Below are positions 1 through 8,063 of a stretch of DNA of 64,000 nt, piece after piece; positions within the stretch are counted from its first letter, which is position 1; every line of letters begins with the position of its first letter. The translations under genes were made by a program, and so were the position numbers. The notes under the pieces are model-generated. The model saw nothing but the letters and a program-made list of their open reading frames with translations, searched no databases and had not been told where the DNA came from. The stretch comes from Chitinophaga sp. (GTDB lineage Bacteria; Bacteroidota; Bacteroidia; Chitinophagales; Chitinophagaceae), in the NCBI RefSeq assembly GCF_017745275.1, contig NZ_JAGHZS010000002.1, positions 607,859 through 671,858 of the forward strand. The letters run 5' to 3'.

Positions 1-11
1 TTAATAGTCTT

Positions 12-1361
12 ATGTTCTTGAAAAATTTATTCAAACGCACTGCCGAGAAAATAGCGCTGCACGACATTCAAGCCATCATATTGCGTGACAGACCCTTGCC
101 ATATCATGGCGTAAATGTTTTTTTGGAAATTCTGAATCCTGCTTCCGCCAAAGCGTTTTTGAAAGAAATAGTACCGTATGTTACCAGTGCCAAAAATTGG
201 TGGGATAATAATGACGCCTGGCTTGCAATTGCCTTTACTTACGAGGGACTAAAGAAACTTGAACTTCCACCGTCCACACTGGAGAGTTTTCCTGATGCCT
301 TTAAAAAAGGTATGGCTGCCCGCAGCGAAAAGCTAATGGATATTAATGAAAATGCCCCCGAAAAATGGGATCCCGTTTTTAAAACAACCAGTAATCATAT
401 TGCCGTTTCTATCACTGCAAAAAACCTGGATGACCTGAATGCCAAAAAAACACTTGCCCTGCAGGTATTGGAAAAATACAAAGGAGTTAAATTGTGTTTT
501 CAAGCCGATTTTGACACCCCAATAGAAGGCAATTTCAACCATTTCGGCTTTCGTGATGGTATCAGTAACCCGGAAATTGAAGGCAGCGGGGCAGAGCAAT
601 TAAATTCAAAAGAACGACCTATCAAGGCCGGTGAATTTATTATGGGATATGCGAACGAAGCAGGTAACCATTATCCTATGCCGCAACCATTAGAGTTTGC
701 CAGGAATGGTACTTTTGTCATCTTCAGAAAATACCATAGTCATGTAGCTGCTTTTAACAGGTACCTTCAGGAACAGGCAAAAACAAAAGACGAGCAGGAA
801 TTGCTTGCTGCAAAGATGGTAGGCAGATGGCGCAGCGGTGCCCCATTAAATATGTGTCCTTTTAAAGATAATGCTGCATTAGGCGCAGATACCACGAAAA
901 ATAATGACTTTGATTTCAGCAATGACCAAAATGGTAAGTTAGTACCTTACTCAAGCCACATGCGCCGGATGAACCCTCGTAACAGTAAAATGGCTGTAAT
1001 GTCGGATGTGAACCTGCACCGCATTATACGTAAAGGTGTAGGTTATGGACCTGCATTGCCAAATGGCAGCACTAAAGATGACGGTAAAGAACGAGGGCTT
1101 TATTTTATAGCATTTAGTGCAAAAGCGATGGAAACCCTCGAATTTTTACAAAGGGAATGGGTCAACAGCGGCAACTTTATGAGCCTCAAAAACGAGAAAG
1201 ACCCTGTTATTGGCTTGAACGAAGGCAAAGGCACATTCACCTTGCCCGGCGAACCCCTGCCTAAACGCTTTACTGGTATGCCTACATTTAATACCCTAAA
1301 AGGTGGCATGTATTTATTTATGCCGGGTATAAATGCTATAAAGTGGTTGAGTGAGTTGTAG
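12..1361 (+). CDS. DyP-type heme peroxidase
   Basis: Dye-decolorizing-type peroxidase, a heme enzyme that oxidises bulky organic substrates with hydrogen peroxide. The 449-residue protein has the family's GxxDG motif as GFRDG at residues 179-183, which holds the distal catalytic Asp. The proximal heme ligand is expected to be the His in SHMRRMNPR near residue 315. The following HRIIRKGVGYG and RGLYFIAF segments are also typical of the family. No signal peptide or Tat motif is visible, so it is probably cytoplasmic or carried by an encapsulin, but no encapsulin gene is in view. The start lies only 12 bases from the window edge, so operon context upstream is unknown. Local DNA is more AT-rich than the PUL further on. 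The family call is firm; the substrate is unknown. Confidence 0.9.
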   Translation: MFLKNLFKRTAEKIALHDIQAIILRDRPLPYHGVNVFLEILNPASAKAFLKEIVPYVTSAKNWWDNNDAWLAIAFTYEGLKKLELPPSTLESFPDAFKKGMAARSEKLMDINENAPEKWDPVFKTTSNHIAVSITAKNLDDLNAKKTLALQVLEKYKGVKLCFQADFDTPIEGNFNHFGFRDGISNPEIEGSGAEQLNSKERPIKAGEFIMGYANEAGNHYPMPQPLEFARNGTFVIFRKYHSHVAAFNRYLQEQAKTKDEQELLAAKMVGRWRSGAPLNMCPFKDNAALGADTTKNNDFDFSNDQNGKLVPYSSHMRRMNPRNSKMAVMSDVNLHRIIRKGVGYGPALPNGSTKDDGKERGLYFIAFSAKAMETLEFLQREWVNSGNFMSLKNEKDPVIGLNEGKGTFTLPGEPLPKRFTGMPTFNTLKGGMYLFMPGINAIKWLSEL

Positions 1362-1407
1362 CTAAGGTCAAAATTAATTTCAATAAATTCGAAAAACTGT
1401 CATTTAA

Positions 1408-1605
1408 ATTATCTATCCAGGGAAAGATGGCTTAGTGTTTGGCCTACCCACAGGCAATGCATATATAGAAGCAGGAATGCCTGAGCCAGTGATTGAAGAA
1501 GAGCTGTGTGGCTTTTGCAAAGATATTTATGGAGAGGATTTTGGCCCAAAACAGTATCTTAGCAACCTGAATCGATTTAAGAAAAATCATTTGTCTCAAC
1601 AATAG
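1408..1605 (+). pseudogene. Possible remnant of a coding sequence
   Basis: Between the peroxidase and the AraC gene is an open stretch of about 65 codons with no start codon at its upstream end, where a TAA closes the frame. It ends at TAG 1603-1605. The translation has protein-like composition, including GLVFGLPTGNAYIEAGMPEP and CGFCKDIYGEDFG with two cysteines, and does not look like random AT-rich spacer. An internal ATG at 1477 would give only 42 residues. I do not recognise the family. It could be the tail of a decayed gene or a short real gene starting at 1477. Confidence 0.3.
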
Positions 1606-1618
1606 CAGCAGTTATTCT

Positions 1619-2308
1619 ATGCCGGTATTTTTTAAGGAAGAGGGTATTGTTTGTTTTTCAGGCAAAGGTTATCGCACAAATACACATGCCCATTTCGCGT
1701 TAGAGCTGGCGTTTGCTACAACCGGCTATATAAACATTTCAGGTTCCAGCCAGGATTATAACAAAATAAAGGCGGCCATTATTTCTCCAAATACTTTACA
1801 CTCATTTGATTGTTCGGATGGTGCTTGTTTTATTTTTTTTATTGACCCAACAAGTAAAATGGGTGAGTACCTTTCCGAATATTATAACTTGCCAGGAAAA
1901 GACATTGTTGCATTAGATGAAAGTGAAGTGCTGCGGTTTAAAAATGGCGGGGATTTTTCATTGCCCGATTGCGTTAACTGCAAGAATAGAGAAATAACCG
2001 ATCGAATCTACCATTGTACCAATCTGATAGAGAAACACATCTCTGAGGAAACCCTGACAATTCGTACACTTTCTAAAGAACTATTTATATCGGAAAGCAG
2101 GTTGGCTCATTTGTTCAAAGAAGAAATGGGTATATCTATCCAGCAATATATATTGTGGAAGAAAATGGAAACCGCGTTCAAACGATATGTGAATGGTTAC
2201 TCCCTTACCGATTGCGCCCATTTTTCCGGGTTTTCAGACTCCTCTCATTTGAATAAAACATTCAGGAAAATGTTTGGTATTCATCCTTCGTTCGCAAACA
2301 AAAAATAG
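1619..2308 (+). CDS. AraC family transcriptional regulator
   Basis: A 229-residue regulator. The N-terminal half (about residues 1-105) looks like a cupin-type sensing domain, and the C-terminal 100 residues carry the double helix-turn-helix of the AraC/XylS family. The first HTH is around IRTLSKELFISESRLAHLF and the second around SLTDCAHFSGFSDSSHLNKTF, ending in the usual GIHPS signature. It sits directly upstream of a SnoaL-like gene and a small membrane protein on the same strand, with 61 bases to the next start. That spacing suggests it controls them, but no operator was proven. A perfect 8-base palindrome (TTGTACAA, 2314-2321) lies just after its stop codon in front of the next gene. Confidence 0.88.
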   Translation: MPVFFKEEGIVCFSGKGYRTNTHAHFALELAFATTGYINISGSSQDYNKIKAAIISPNTLHSFDCSDGACFIFFIDPTSKMGEYLSEYYNLPGKDIVALDESEVLRFKNGGDFSLPDCVNCKNREITDRIYHCTNLIEKHISEETLTIRTLSKELFISESRLAHLFKEEMGISIQQYILWKKMETAFKRYVNGYSLTDCAHFSGFSDSSHLNKTFRKMFGIHPSFANKK

Positions 2309-2369
2309 CAGGATTGTACAATTTTGCTAGTCCGACGCTTCCTAATTTTATTTCTATAAAATAATAGCA

Positions 2370-2795
2370 ATGGAAGACAAAATCACAACCATTAACAAGG
2401 AAGTCATTCGCCGCTTATACCAGGAGGTGTTTGTGGACTGGAATATGGCCACAGTAGACGAATTGATCGCACCCCAGTTTATTTCTCACGATTGGCAGAA
2501 AGGCAGCCCAACAGGCCCGCAGCCTTTCCGGGATTTCTATTCAGGTGCCATACTGCCAGTATTGCCAGATGCCCGATACGAAGTAGATGATTTGATTGCT
2601 GCAGGAGATAGGGTAGTGGTGCGTTGGCGGTTATTGGGAACCCATAAGGGGAGCTACCATGGAATTGCTCCCACAGGGAAGGCGGTAACACTCAAAGGTA
2701 TTGCCATTTATCGCCTGGAAAATGGCAAGGTAGCAGAGCGTTGGGTAGTCACAGATATCCAGGAATTGTTCAATACAATGAAAAATACGGCCTGA
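2370..2795 (+). CDS. SnoaL-like / ester cyclase family protein
   Basis: A 141-residue protein of the SnoaL-like polyketide-cyclase/NTF2 fold (the 'ester cyclase' annotation group). Recognisable traits are the N-terminal EVFVDWNMATVDELIAPQF helix segment, the central DLIAAGDRVVVRWRLLGTHKG strand pair, and the C-terminal ENGKVAERWVVTDIQEL strand and helix. These small alpha+beta barrels act on hydrophobic small molecules, but most family members have no known substrate. No signal peptide is present. It lies between an AraC regulator and a membrane protein on the same strand, a typical small accessory cassette. The fold is clear; the role is not. Confidence 0.75.
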   Translation: MEDKITTINKEVIRRLYQEVFVDWNMATVDELIAPQFISHDWQKGSPTGPQPFRDFYSGAILPVLPDARYEVDDLIAAGDRVVVRWRLLGTHKGSYHGIAPTGKAVTLKGIAIYRLENGKVAERWVVTDIQELFNTMKNTA

Positions 2796-2872
2796 AACTG
2801 ACAGATAGAAGGCCTCTGAACTTGTATACACCGGGTGGCGGTATTATGTACATAAGCAACAACAAAATCATT

Positions 2873-3433
2873 ATGACATACAATATTTATTTATTACTGA
2901 AGCTGGTTCATATTACAGCTGCGATAGCGCTTTTTTGCACCTGGGCCATAGAATGGCTGCTGTTAATACTACAAACCAAAAATTATGAGGCTGTCAGCAA
3001 CCGCCTGGCGACAAGCATTAAAATAACCCACAGGTATCAAATTGCTGCTGTAATAGGCATCATTGCAACTGGGATAACGATGGGGGTAATGAGCTGGCGG
3101 GATGCTCATTGGGTCGACAGTGCGATAATTGGAATTGTTCTAATGGAGATAATTACAAAAATAATAGGCAGGTACGCGAAAAATTATAACAAAAGGGAGG
3201 ATCATTATGGTGAACCTCCTGCTGCGAAACAGCCGTTGTTCTCTGTGCTGATGCTCAAAGTCAGAATTGCCATGGCATCTGGCATTTTGATAATAATGAT
3301 CGTTAAGCCGGCAGTTTTTCTCTCAGCCATTGCCGTGATTGTTTTTTCGGCGCTGATAGCATTTTTATGGTCATTGAAGGACGTAAGATCTATAAGTGTG
3401 ATAATGAAAAAAGATAAACTCTCAAGACAATAG
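2873..3433 (+). CDS. Small integral membrane protein, DUF2269-like
   Basis: About 186 residues with four to five predicted membrane spans. The frame is open from 2741, but the segment before 2873 overlaps the end of the preceding gene and is polar. The ATG at 2873 leads directly into the first span (residues 5-28), so it is preferred; 2846 is the alternative. Layout resembles DUF2269-type proteins: a first helix with HITAAIALF, a loop, paired central helices with a conserved-looking HRYQ, a polar loop with NYNKREDHYGEP, and two C-terminal helices. Function is unknown. It follows the SnoaL-like gene by 77 bases and may be cotranscribed with it. Confidence 0.6.
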   Translation: MTYNIYLLLKLVHITAAIALFCTWAIEWLLLILQTKNYEAVSNRLATSIKITHRYQIAAVIGIIATGITMGVMSWRDAHWVDSAIIGIVLMEIITKIIGRYAKNYNKREDHYGEPPAAKQPLFSVLMLKVRIAMASGILIIMIVKPAVFLSAIAVIVFSALIAFLWSLKDVRSISVIMKKDKLSRQ

Positions 3434-3490
3434 AAGAAGTCATGATGAGGAATCGTCTTACAACCTGGATTTTTGAAAAAGCAATGAACT

Positions 3491-4384
3491 ATGCATTACA
3501 GACAAATAATTATGATTGTTTTTTTATCGTATTTGAGTTTAAAAGTGTCCGCTGAAGTTAAAAAGCCAACTGCGGGTTTACAGCCGCAACAAAGTGAGTG
3601 GCTGTCACCAGATACTTCAGGTTATGCCCCTGTGAACGGTCTTAACCTCTATTATGAAATTTATGGAGAGGGCAAGCCGATAGTTTTAATTCATGGAGCT
3701 TATCAAACCATTCAGCTTTGCTGGGGCAATATGATAACAGAATTAAAGAAAACCCGGAAAGTGATTGCCGTTGAGTTGCAAGGTCATGGCCACACAAAGG
3801 ATATTACCCGCCCTTTTTCATACAGGGGATTTGCCAACGACATAGTTGCCCTGCTACAATACCTGGGAATTGATAAAACAGACATCATGGGTTTTAGCGT
3901 GGGTGGTACAACGGCCATGCAGCTTGCGATTCAGCAACCAGGGGTTGTTGATAAATTGATCGTACTTTCAGCACCGTATCAATACACCGGTTGGTTGCCC
4001 GTTATGCGAAACATGCTAAAATCTCTGCCGCCCGATTTTCTTGACCAAACACCCTATAAAACAGCTCACGCCGGAATTTATAATGATAGCTCCGCATTTC
4101 ACAGATTTACCGGCAAGTTTATAAAGTTTGATACGGAGAACTTTGACCTGGGCGATTCAAATATGAAAAACATAAAAGCTCCGGTACTCTTTATTATGGG
4201 AGATAATGATGGGGTGGACATGATGCATAAAGCTAAAATGTACCAGTTATGCGGTGGCAATGTTTTTAGCGATATTAGTGGCGCTCCCCGGTCACAGCTG
4301 TCTATTTTACCGAATACTGGTCATATGTCTTTACTGATGCAAACAGCAACCATTATTGGATTATTAGATCATTTTTTAAAATAA
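3491..4384 (+). CDS. Exported alpha/beta hydrolase
   Basis: A 297-residue alpha/beta-hydrolase-fold protein with an N-terminal signal peptide (hydrophobic run at residues 6-19, likely cleavage near the VSA). The catalytic set is visible: oxyanion motif LIHGAY near residue 67, nucleophile Ser136 in GFSVGG, acid Asp240 in GDND, and His278 in NTGHM. A cap-like insert lies at about residues 160-225. It is probably a periplasmic esterase or related hydrolase; the substrate cannot be read from sequence. It is the last gene of the forward group that starts with the AraC regulator. About 170 bases of mostly AT-rich DNA separate it from the convergent HxlR gene. Confidence 0.85.
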   Translation: MHYRQIIMIVFLSYLSLKVSAEVKKPTAGLQPQQSEWLSPDTSGYAPVNGLNLYYEIYGEGKPIVLIHGAYQTIQLCWGNMITELKKTRKVIAVELQGHGHTKDITRPFSYRGFANDIVALLQYLGIDKTDIMGFSVGGTTAMQLAIQQPGVVDKLIVLSAPYQYTGWLPVMRNMLKSLPPDFLDQTPYKTAHAGIYNDSSAFHRFTGKFIKFDTENFDLGDSNMKNIKAPVLFIMGDNDGVDMMHKAKMYQLCGGNVFSDISGAPRSQLSILPNTGHMSLLMQTATIIGLLDHFLK

Positions 4385-4555
4385 GAGAGGAGGGGTAAGC
4401 GCCGTTGCAAAAATAAACCGCTCCTGGTGATTTTTTCCTGCCAATCTACTACCGGTCGGGTTTACACCAGGATAGTAAACTTAAGCAAAGATATAAGTAA
4501 TAAGCTTGAAGAGGAAAGAAAGACAATGATTATAAGAGCAAAGAACAAACAGGAT

Positions 4556-4909
4556 TCAGGCAGACATGATCTTCTTCCTGTGTTTCAACCCAAATTCAAT
4601 CAATGCATTAATGACAGGTAGCATTTCAGTGGCATGATTGGTGAGCGCATAAGATACCGTAACAGGTTTAGTATTGTTCACTGTTCTGGTAATCAGCAAA
4701 TTTTCCTCTAATTGCTTTAGTTCATTCGACAACACTTTGGGCGTTATACCTTTCGAAGTTTCCAGTAAGTCTTTAAACCGGATTGTTCCGTTGAGGTACA
4801 AACTTCTCAAAATAAGTATTTTCCATTTACCTCTCAATAAGTCGAGAGCGTCCTGCAGCGCTAATTGCCTCTCAATGCCAGGTGCTGGATTAGATTTTAA
4901 TTTTCCCAT
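4556..4909 (-). CDS. HxlR family transcriptional regulator
   Basis: A 117-residue winged-helix protein of the HxlR family: DLLRGKWKILILRSLYLNGTIRF followed by GITPKVLSNELKQLEENLLITRT and the beta-wing. The reading frame is open 39 bases further upstream, but the ATG at 4909 (MGKLKS) fits family length best. It is transcribed divergently from the SDR gene at 5001, the usual arrangement for an HxlR repressor and its target. The 91-base intergenic region holds boxes resembling Bacteroidota promoters for both genes and a 7-base inverted repeat. HxlR members often sense electrophiles or redox state, but the effector here is unknown. Confidence 0.88.
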   Translation of the reverse strand: MGKLKSNPAPGIERQLALQDALDLLRGKWKILILRSLYLNGTIRFKDLLETSKGITPKVLSNELKQLEENLLITRTVNNTKPVTVSYALTNHATEMLPVINALIEFGLKHRKKIMSA

Positions 4910-4926
4910 AATTATAGTCACTATAC

Positions 4927-4957
4927 TAAAGGTAACGGATAGCAACACTATAACAAA
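4927..4957 (-). promoter_or_regulatory. Candidate promoter of the HxlR gene
   Basis: On the minus strand, TTTG (4957-4954), a 19-base spacer, then TACCTTTA (4934-4927) matches the Bacteroidota TTTG / TAnnTTTG pattern at seven of eight spacing-correct fixed positions. It lies just upstream of the chosen ATG at 4909, implying a very short leader. Confidence 0.45.
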
Positions 4958-5002
4958 TGTCCGATAATTTTGGATCTGTAAAAATCAAACAGGAACGGAC
5001 AT
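4957..5002. promoter_or_regulatory. Inverted repeat and -7 box between HxlR and SDR genes
   Basis: ATGTCCG (4957-4963) and CGGACAT (4996-5002) form a perfect 7-base inverted repeat that flanks a perfect TAnnTTTG box (TAATTTTG, 4965-4972) and runs into the SDR start codon. Placement around the promoter suggests a regulator site, plausibly for the HxlR protein, but the 32-base gap between arms is wide for one dimer. Confidence 0.4.
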
Positions 5003-5735
5003 GGAAAATAAAAGAGATAGTGGCCTGGCTGGCAAAAGAGTGATCCTATTAGGCGGTACATCCGGTTTTGGCCTGGCTACTGCCATAGCAGCATCAGAAG
5101 AAGGGGCGTCTGTAGTGGTGGTTTCCAGCAGCCAGCAAAAGGTGAATGAAGCTTTATCCTTACTACCGAAAGGCGAAGGTTTTATGGCAGATCTTGGTGA
5201 TGAAAGGCAGGTAGAGCAGCTTTTTAAGGAAACAGGCGAATTTGATCATCTTGTTTTTACGGCAGGCGATGCACTAAATTTCAGTAGCCTGTCGGGGTTG
5301 AATATTGATAAGGCAAAACAATCCATTAACCTGCGCTTCTGGGGCTCCGTTATGGCAGCAAAATATGGAGCGCCGTTGATTCGAAAAGGAGGGTCAATTA
5401 CATTAACCACCGGTGCCATCGGGAGAAGACCGAGAAATGGCACTGCCGTAATTGCTGGAATGGCCAGCGCTATTGAAGGGCTTACCCGCTCACTGGCTTT
5501 TGAACTTGCACCAATAAGAGTGAATGCTGTATGTGCCGGAACTTTCCGGACAAATCTTTTATCCAATATGACGGAAGGTGACAGGGAACAATTGTTTAGC
5601 CAGATTGGAAGCAGGTTATTGACTGGCAGGGTTGGACATTCAAATGAAATTGCCGAAGCCTATTTATACCTTATGCGCGGAAGCTTTACCACTGGTCAGA
5701 TTGTAGTGGTTGATGGAGGGAGCTTACTTGTTTAA
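5001..5735 (+). CDS. SDR-family protein lacking the usual YxxxK pair
   Basis: A 244-residue short-chain dehydrogenase/reductase-fold protein. The nucleotide-binding loop is present as GGTSGFG (residues 18-24), with an acidic turn at DLGDE and the C-terminal VNAVCAGTFRT and TGQIVVVDGG segments typical of classical SDRs. Where the catalytic Tyr-x-x-x-Lys should sit (about residues 149-156), the sequence reads AVIAGMAS, so both Tyr and Lys are missing. The preceding Ser position is replaced by TTGAIG. Either it uses another mechanism or it is a binding/regulatory paralogue. It is divergent from an HxlR repressor gene, which suggests inducible expression. Fold is certain, activity is not. Confidence 0.85.
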   Translation: MENKRDSGLAGKRVILLGGTSGFGLATAIAASEEGASVVVVSSSQQKVNEALSLLPKGEGFMADLGDERQVEQLFKETGEFDHLVFTAGDALNFSSLSGLNIDKAKQSINLRFWGSVMAAKYGAPLIRKGGSITLTTGAIGRRPRNGTAVIAGMASAIEGLTRSLAFELAPIRVNAVCAGTFRTNLLSNMTEGDREQLFSQIGSRLLTGRVGHSNEIAEAYLYLMRGSFTTGQIVVVDGGSLLV

Positions 5736-5770
5736 CCATATTCGGCATAACTCAGCAATTGAAAACCATT

Positions 5771-5818
5771 AGCGATATGGCTCCCACTTTCCTGGGTGCA
5801 ATATCGCTGATGTTTTTT
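5771..5818. terminator. Terminator between convergent genes
   Basis: AGCGATAT (5771-5778) pairs perfectly with ATATCGCT (5801-5808) and is followed by TGTTTTTT. It sits between the SDR gene and the convergent beta-helix gene. Confidence 0.75.
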
Positions 5819-5828
5819 AAGGACCTGG

Positions 5829-7442
5829 TTATTTCACATAAGTGCTGCCCTTGTCCTGCCCAAATGTTTTAGGACGGTTATCTGTGCTGGGGTGCTCAGG
5901 TACCGGTGGGGCAGGGGCTGTCCAGTTTTTCCAGGATACACGGGAGCCATCAGGAGTAGTCACTTCAAATCCCGCAAATTGCCAGTCGCCGTAGTAATGA
6001 TTATTGCGGAAAATATTATCCTGTTGGAACGTGATCCGCCATGGAATCAGGTAGCCACTGAATTCAGGGTAGGTGCCGTACTCAGAGAATATTCCATTGA
6101 TGCCGCAGAAATTTCCGCCGGCGCATCCCAGCATCGCTTTATCTATTCTGAACTCGTTATTCTCCACCACTATATTTTCTGTGGACCAGCGACAAACAAA
6201 TTTATCAGGAACACTGCCTGGAATAGCATCTGGCACACCGGATTTACAAGGCGAGTCGTCGTATAGGCTTTTTATCTTTATGGTACCTGCTACATGAGTG
6301 TTACCGCTGGAGCCACTATAGCGGTTGGGATTTTCCCACAATACCACACCGCCCCAGTTGTTCTCGAAGTTATTGTTACTGATTAACATGGGTGACGTTT
6401 TCAGGTTAAATCCACGGGGGCTGCCGGCTTCGGAAATATAGATGGCAGGAACCGGGAAATTATCTCCTTTTTGCGCATTCAGCATACCGGCAACGATCGC
6501 ATTCTTCTTAAAATTATTGAAACGTACCCGCGCATCATAGCCGGCTTCTATCATTAATCCGTTCCCGTCATTATCGTTGATATAATTGTTTTCAATCACG
6601 AAGCCACGATTGTTATTGTCCAGCCATAGACCTACCCCTTTATTATGATGTATCCAGTTATTAGTCACCGTAACATTCTTATTGATCCAGAACTTTACGC
6701 CACCGGTACAACCGCAGCCATCAATTTTTTTCTCCCAGTCATCGGTATTGTTGCCCGTAATTTCGTTATGATCCAGTACGAAATTTTCTACCTCATTTAG
6801 TGCTGTCCCGCAACAGGAGTTAATACCATACTGACCATTATCTTTTATACAATTATAACGGTAAATATTATTAGGGCCGGCCATCAGGCCTGCACCTTTG
6901 TTATTGGAAATGGTATTGTACTCGATGGTCCATTTATCGCCGGCATCGTGGTTGACTACGCCTTCGTCGCGGGGCGCCACGAAGTTACGGATGGTAAGAT
7001 AACGGATCGTTACATGGGATGCCCGCTGTGTAAATGCGTACCGGTTAACGTTTTGGCCATCAAGGATGGCACCGGGGCCACCAATAAACGTGCTGCTGTC
7101 TTCCGGGATAATCTGGCTGTATTCGTCACCGCCTAATGTATGTACGCCAGGCTCAAACCAATAGGTAGCTCCCCTGAGTTTAAAATTTACATTGCTATTA
7201 TTGCCTGCCCGTACAGTAATAGCACCCGGCGGCGCAACACCGGGGCCCGTCAGTAATTTTGTATTGCCGCAAATTTCGGCAGCAGGAGACGAAGGCCATA
7301 CATTGACCTCACCATTATCCTTACCTCCGGAATCATCCCTGGATCCCGCTTTATCAGGTTTATGACATCCCGCTATATAGAGAGTACACAGCAGCATTAA
7401 AGATCTGCAAAGCTTCCGCAATGGTAAATCAGATTTTCTCAT
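5829..7442 (-). CDS. Right-handed parallel beta-helix lipoprotein
   Basis: A 537-residue surface or periplasmic lipoprotein. The N-terminus has a hydrophobic stretch ending in the lipobox IAGC at about residues 23-26. From about residue 110 to 460 it shows repeated beta-helix coils rich in Asn ladders (for example NNKGAGLMAG, NNRGFVIENNYINDNDGNG, NNNFENNWGG), the pattern of PbH1 / pectate-lyase-like folds. Several Cys pairs, including CGCTGG and CCGT, may form disulfides. Such folds are typical of polysaccharide lyases and glycan-binding proteins, but I cannot identify a specific lyase family or catalytic residues. It lies upstream of, and divergent from, the PUL sigma factor, so a link to the PUL is possible but unproven. 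Confidence 0.8.
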   Translation of the reverse strand: MRKSDLPLRKLCRSLMLLCTLYIAGCHKPDKAGSRDDSGGKDNGEVNVWPSSPAAEICGNTKLLTGPGVAPPGAITVRAGNNSNVNFKLRGATYWFEPGVHTLGGDEYSQIIPEDSSTFIGGPGAILDGQNVNRYAFTQRASHVTIRYLTIRNFVAPRDEGVVNHDAGDKWTIEYNTISNNKGAGLMAGPNNIYRYNCIKDNGQYGINSCCGTALNEVENFVLDHNEITGNNTDDWEKKIDGCGCTGGVKFWINKNVTVTNNWIHHNKGVGLWLDNNNRGFVIENNYINDNDGNGLMIEAGYDARVRFNNFKKNAIVAGMLNAQKGDNFPVPAIYISEAGSPRGFNLKTSPMLISNNNFENNWGGVVLWENPNRYSGSSGNTHVAGTIKIKSLYDDSPCKSGVPDAIPGSVPDKFVCRWSTENIVVENNEFRIDKAMLGCAGGNFCGINGIFSEYGTYPEFSGYLIPWRITFQQDNIFRNNHYYGDWQFAGFEVTTPDGSRVSWKNWTAPAPPVPEHPSTDNRPKTFGQDKGSTYVK

Positions 7443-8063
7443 TAGGTATGAATTGTTGTGAATAAAAGGTTTCCATAGTCATTTACTGGTATCATCAGTA
7501 AGAGGCGTATATAAAATATGTAGCCAGCGTTTTTTATGAAGTAGCTACAACAGTTGGCACATTTCTTCGCCGCTACAACGCAGTTAAAATGCCTGATGCA
7601 TCGGTGAAGACATAAAAATTGTTTGCTGGTAATTCAGATAAGGCATTCATAATTGAAATGGTTTGGGCCAGGTTAAATAAGCCAGTGCTCAACAGATGAT
7701 TGACAAATGCATCATGGGTCTGATCCTTCTCTTCTTTTCAGGCGGAATATTTCTCAGGTTGCCCAGGTCTTTTCTTAGTGTACAGTAGCAGGGATGATGG
7801 AGGGTGGTTACTATAAACCGGGTTTTTCAGACTGGTTTGTGCTAACCGGAAAGCAAGTTACAAATAAAAAAGATTTATCGCAGGGAGATTTTTTCTAATT
7901 AGATATTTGGTCAACTATACTTCCTTTTTTCTGATAGCAGAAGCCAATATCGTATTAGAATTTGCTCATTGATCTGTAGTTGCCCTCTGTAGAATTACCT
8001 AATTTGATCTTTCAACACCAAAGTCGTTCCGCAAAAAATATGCTTGCCCAAGCACTGTAATTC
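7443..8063. other. 621-base intergenic region
   Basis: This region separates the beta-helix gene from the ECF sigma gene and should contain both promoters, although no convincing TAnnTTTG pair was found. The stretch 7573-7830 reads like a decayed gene on the minus strand (separate entry). Nothing else is recognisable. Confidence 0.5.
7573..7830 (-). pseudogene. Possible frameshifted gene remnant
   Basis: On the minus strand an open frame of 54 codons (7573-7737) with protein-like sequence (HDAFVNHLLSTGLFNLAQTI, then SELPANNFYVFTDASG) ends at TAG 7575-7573 but has no start codon. Another minus-strand frame just upstream also reads like protein (TLRKDLGNLRNIPPEKK), as if one or two frameshifts had broken a small gene. 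The family is not recognised. Chance open frames cannot be excluded. Confidence 0.3.

Noticed and set aside
4427..4621. 64-codon plus-strand frame after the alpha/beta hydrolase
   Set aside because: Overlaps the end of the HxlR gene on the other strand and has no recognisable features.
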